Source: Planctomycetaceae bacterium UBA6163 | GTDB lineage: Bacteria > Planctomycetota > Planctomycetia > Pirellulales > Pirellulaceae | Direction: 5' to 3' | NCBI GenBank assembly: GCA_002428205.1 | Contig: DIUH01000328.1 | Coordinates: 2,069-17,152, forward strand | DNA: 15,084 nt | Shown: positions 13,766-15,084 of the stretch, one piece after another | How positions within the stretch are numbered: the stretch's first letter is position 1 | Layout: every line of letters starts with the position of its first letter | The notes under the pieces: generated by a model | Databases searched by the model: none | The model's input: only the letters and a program-made list of their open reading frames with translations | What the model was told of the DNA's origin: nothing | Position numbers and translations under genes: made by a program

Positions 13766-15084
13766 TCACTTCTGAGATGCGTTATTAATGAATTGATGAA
13801 AAAACTGCAGGATTTCGAAATAGTTTTCAATCGCGATTCGTTCATTAATACCATGAAAGCGTTTGGTGTCACTTTCCGACAATCTTGCCGGGATAAACCG
13901 ATAGATGTGCTCGCACAAATCGGTGTAGTGCACCGTATCGGTACCGCCCACAAGCACAAACGGCGCCACAACAACGTCCGGGAAAACCTGGTGAATTGTC
14001 GCCTGAAGCGTTCTAAATTGAACTGTGTCGACAGAAGACACCGGCGACGCTTCCCGTGGGGCGTCTAAAGGCGATAGGGAGACGCGGGGATCGTCAATTG
14101 AATCGCGTAAATGATTGACCGCGATGTCGACGGTATCACCTGGCAGCAGCCTTAAATTCAGTTTTGCACTTGCCTGTATAGGAAGCACGTTCGCTGAAAC
14201 ACCCCCTTGAATCACTGTCGGCGCGATGGTTGTCCGAAGCAGGGCGTCGCCACTCGGCTTAGCACTCAATTGCCGCTCGACAAGCGGACCAAACAGCCAC
14301 AGGTTCGACACAGCCAATTTCGTTCCAAACGGCATCTCAGGCCCTAAAAACATCAGGGTGTCTTTAAGTCCAGCGTCGATACGAGACGGGAAGGGCGATT
14401 CCTGTACATGATAGATCGCGGTCGAAAGAATGCTTACCGCCGTTTCGCGCGGCGGTATTGAGGAATGGCCAACTTTGTCCGCGTCGACGCTTGCTGTAAC
14501 GTCGACTGTGACAAAACCTTTTTCGGCAACTCCGATCAATGCTGCCTGGCTCTCTAGCCCAGGAAACTCGGTAAAAACGCATCCTCCTTCGTCGACGATT
14601 GCATGCAGTCGTATCACATTGCTACGAAACCATTCCGCTATCTTTTTGTTGCCGTCGGCGCCGCCAATCTCTTCGTCGTGCCCCAGAGCGATGTATATCG
14701 AACGTTGAGGCTTAAAATCACTTGCCGCTAGCAAGCTAACTGCTTCAAGGATCGCCATGACTCCATGCTTGCAATCGAGCGTTCCTCTGCCCCATACAAA
14801 TTGCTCATCTACATGACCGCTAAAGGGCGGATGGGTCCACTTGGAAAGGGAATCTGTTTCGACAGGCACGACATCAAAGTGCGACATCAGAAGAATCGCG
14901 CCAAGTTCTGGCTGTTGCCCCGGCCATTCGAAGAGCATGCTTGGGATCCGTTTATCGCCAAAGTCTTTGCCAGTCCGGCGAACAAACGGTGCGGCGTGCA
15001 ATTCGGGAAACGAACTCTCGATATAGTCGCGAAACCGATACAAATCCGATTCGTCGCCGATTCGCGACATGGGGCTGGACTGCG
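13766..15084 (-). CDS. M20-family metallopeptidase, carboxypeptidase S/PM20D1-like (5' end cut by window edge)
   Basis: The frame stays open from the stop at 13766 to the right edge. The first internal ATG is at 15070 (434 residues from there), but codons for Gln-Ser-Pro precede it in frame. The opening matches the interior of the family's N-terminal helix, so the true start is probably outside the window. Numbered from that Met, the di-zinc site is complete: His64 and Asp66 in MSHFDVVPV, bridging Asp99 in GRGTLDCKHG, catalytic Glu133 and ligand Glu134 in GHDEEIGG, Asp160 in IVDEGG, and His406 in RFHGINERI. The lid (dimerisation) domain occupies roughly 190-330. Members cleave peptides or N-acyl amino acids. 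GRGTLDCKHG has Cys where GRGALDDK is common. The C45-like gene lies downstream on the same strand, 90 bases from the stop to its GTG. Export cannot be judged without the missing start. Confidence 0.92.
   Translation of the reverse strand, partial: QSSPMSRIGDESDLYRFRDYIESSFPELHAAPFVRRTGKDFGDKRIPSMLFEWPGQQPELGAILLMSHFDVVPVETDSLSKWTHPPFSGHVDEQFVWGRGTLDCKHGVMAILEAVSLLAASDFKPQRSIYIALGHDEEIGGADGNKKIAEWFRSNVIRLHAIVDEGGCVFTEFPGLESQAALIGVAEKGFVTVDVTASVDADKVGHSSIPPRETAVSILSTAIYHVQESPFPSRIDAGLKDTLMFLGPEMPFGTKLAVSNLWLFGPLVERQLSAKPSGDALLRTTIAPTVIQGGVSANVLPIQASAKLNLRLLPGDTVDIAVNHLRDSIDDPRVSLSPLDAPREASPVSSVDTVQFRTLQATIHQVFPDVVVAPFVLVGGTDTVHYTDLCEHIYRFIPARLSESDTKRFHGINERIAIENYFEILQFFHQFINNASQK

Noticed and set aside
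1..15084. CRISPR arrays, tRNA or rRNA genes, transposases, phage or restriction genes
   Set aside because: Reading both strands, I saw no regularly spaced direct repeats, no tRNA-like cloverleaf and no mobile-element protein motifs.

Overview
The window looks like an ordinary stretch of chromosome from a planctomycete, probably a Rhodopirellula- or Pirellula-like member of the Pirellulales. The main reason is the truncated gene at the left edge. It pairs an N-terminal cytochrome-c-like CxxCH domain with a DUF1549 domain, an architecture expanded almost exclusively in Planctomycetota and relatives. Secreted isochorismatase-fold enzymes, secreted S9 peptidases and generous intergenic spaces also fit. 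I see no rRNA, tRNA, CRISPR array, insertion sequence or phage gene.

Layout. Positions 1-2814 hold two minus-strand genes for exported proteins: the 3'-truncated PSCyt1/DUF1549 protein and an isochorismatase-fold hydrolase with a C-terminal beta-rich extension. A 300-base divergent spacer follows, carrying a perfect 12-bp inverted repeat. Positions 3115-6318 (plus) hold a secreted S9B dipeptidyl-peptidase-IV-like protease and a microbial-type poly(ADP-ribose) glycohydrolase (TIGR02452/DUF2263). After a gene-free 508 bases come a four-helix membrane protein with a C39-like cysteine peptidase domain (6827-7678) and a periplasmic ecotin (7781-8257).

The ecotin gene converges on a minus-strand pair, an enolase-superfamily (muconate-lactonizing subgroup) enzyme followed 18 bases later by an MFS/ACS transporter. 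This pair is divergent from a neutral-ceramidase-like hydrolase (10887-12245). The three probably form one catabolic locus: an importer, an acid-sugar or dipeptide-type epimerase/dehydratase/cycloisomerase, and an amidase- or esterase-like hydrolase. The substrate is unknown. Positions 12515-15084 (minus) hold an M20 metallopeptidase, cut by the right edge, followed by a C45-type N-acyltransferase/amidohydrolase. These two could act together on N-acyl amino acids or peptides.

The window is rich in enzymes that cut or form amide bonds (S9, C39-like, C45, M20, ceramidase-like, isochorismatase-fold) plus one protease inhibitor. I found no convincing evidence of an undescribed multi-gene system. 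The points most worth checking are the ecotin lacking the E. coli disulfide cysteines and carrying a probable Leu at P1, the membrane-tethered C39-like peptidase beside it, the 12-bp inverted repeat before the S9 gene, the ceramidase-like protein with Gly at the expected nucleophile position, and the M20-C45 pair.
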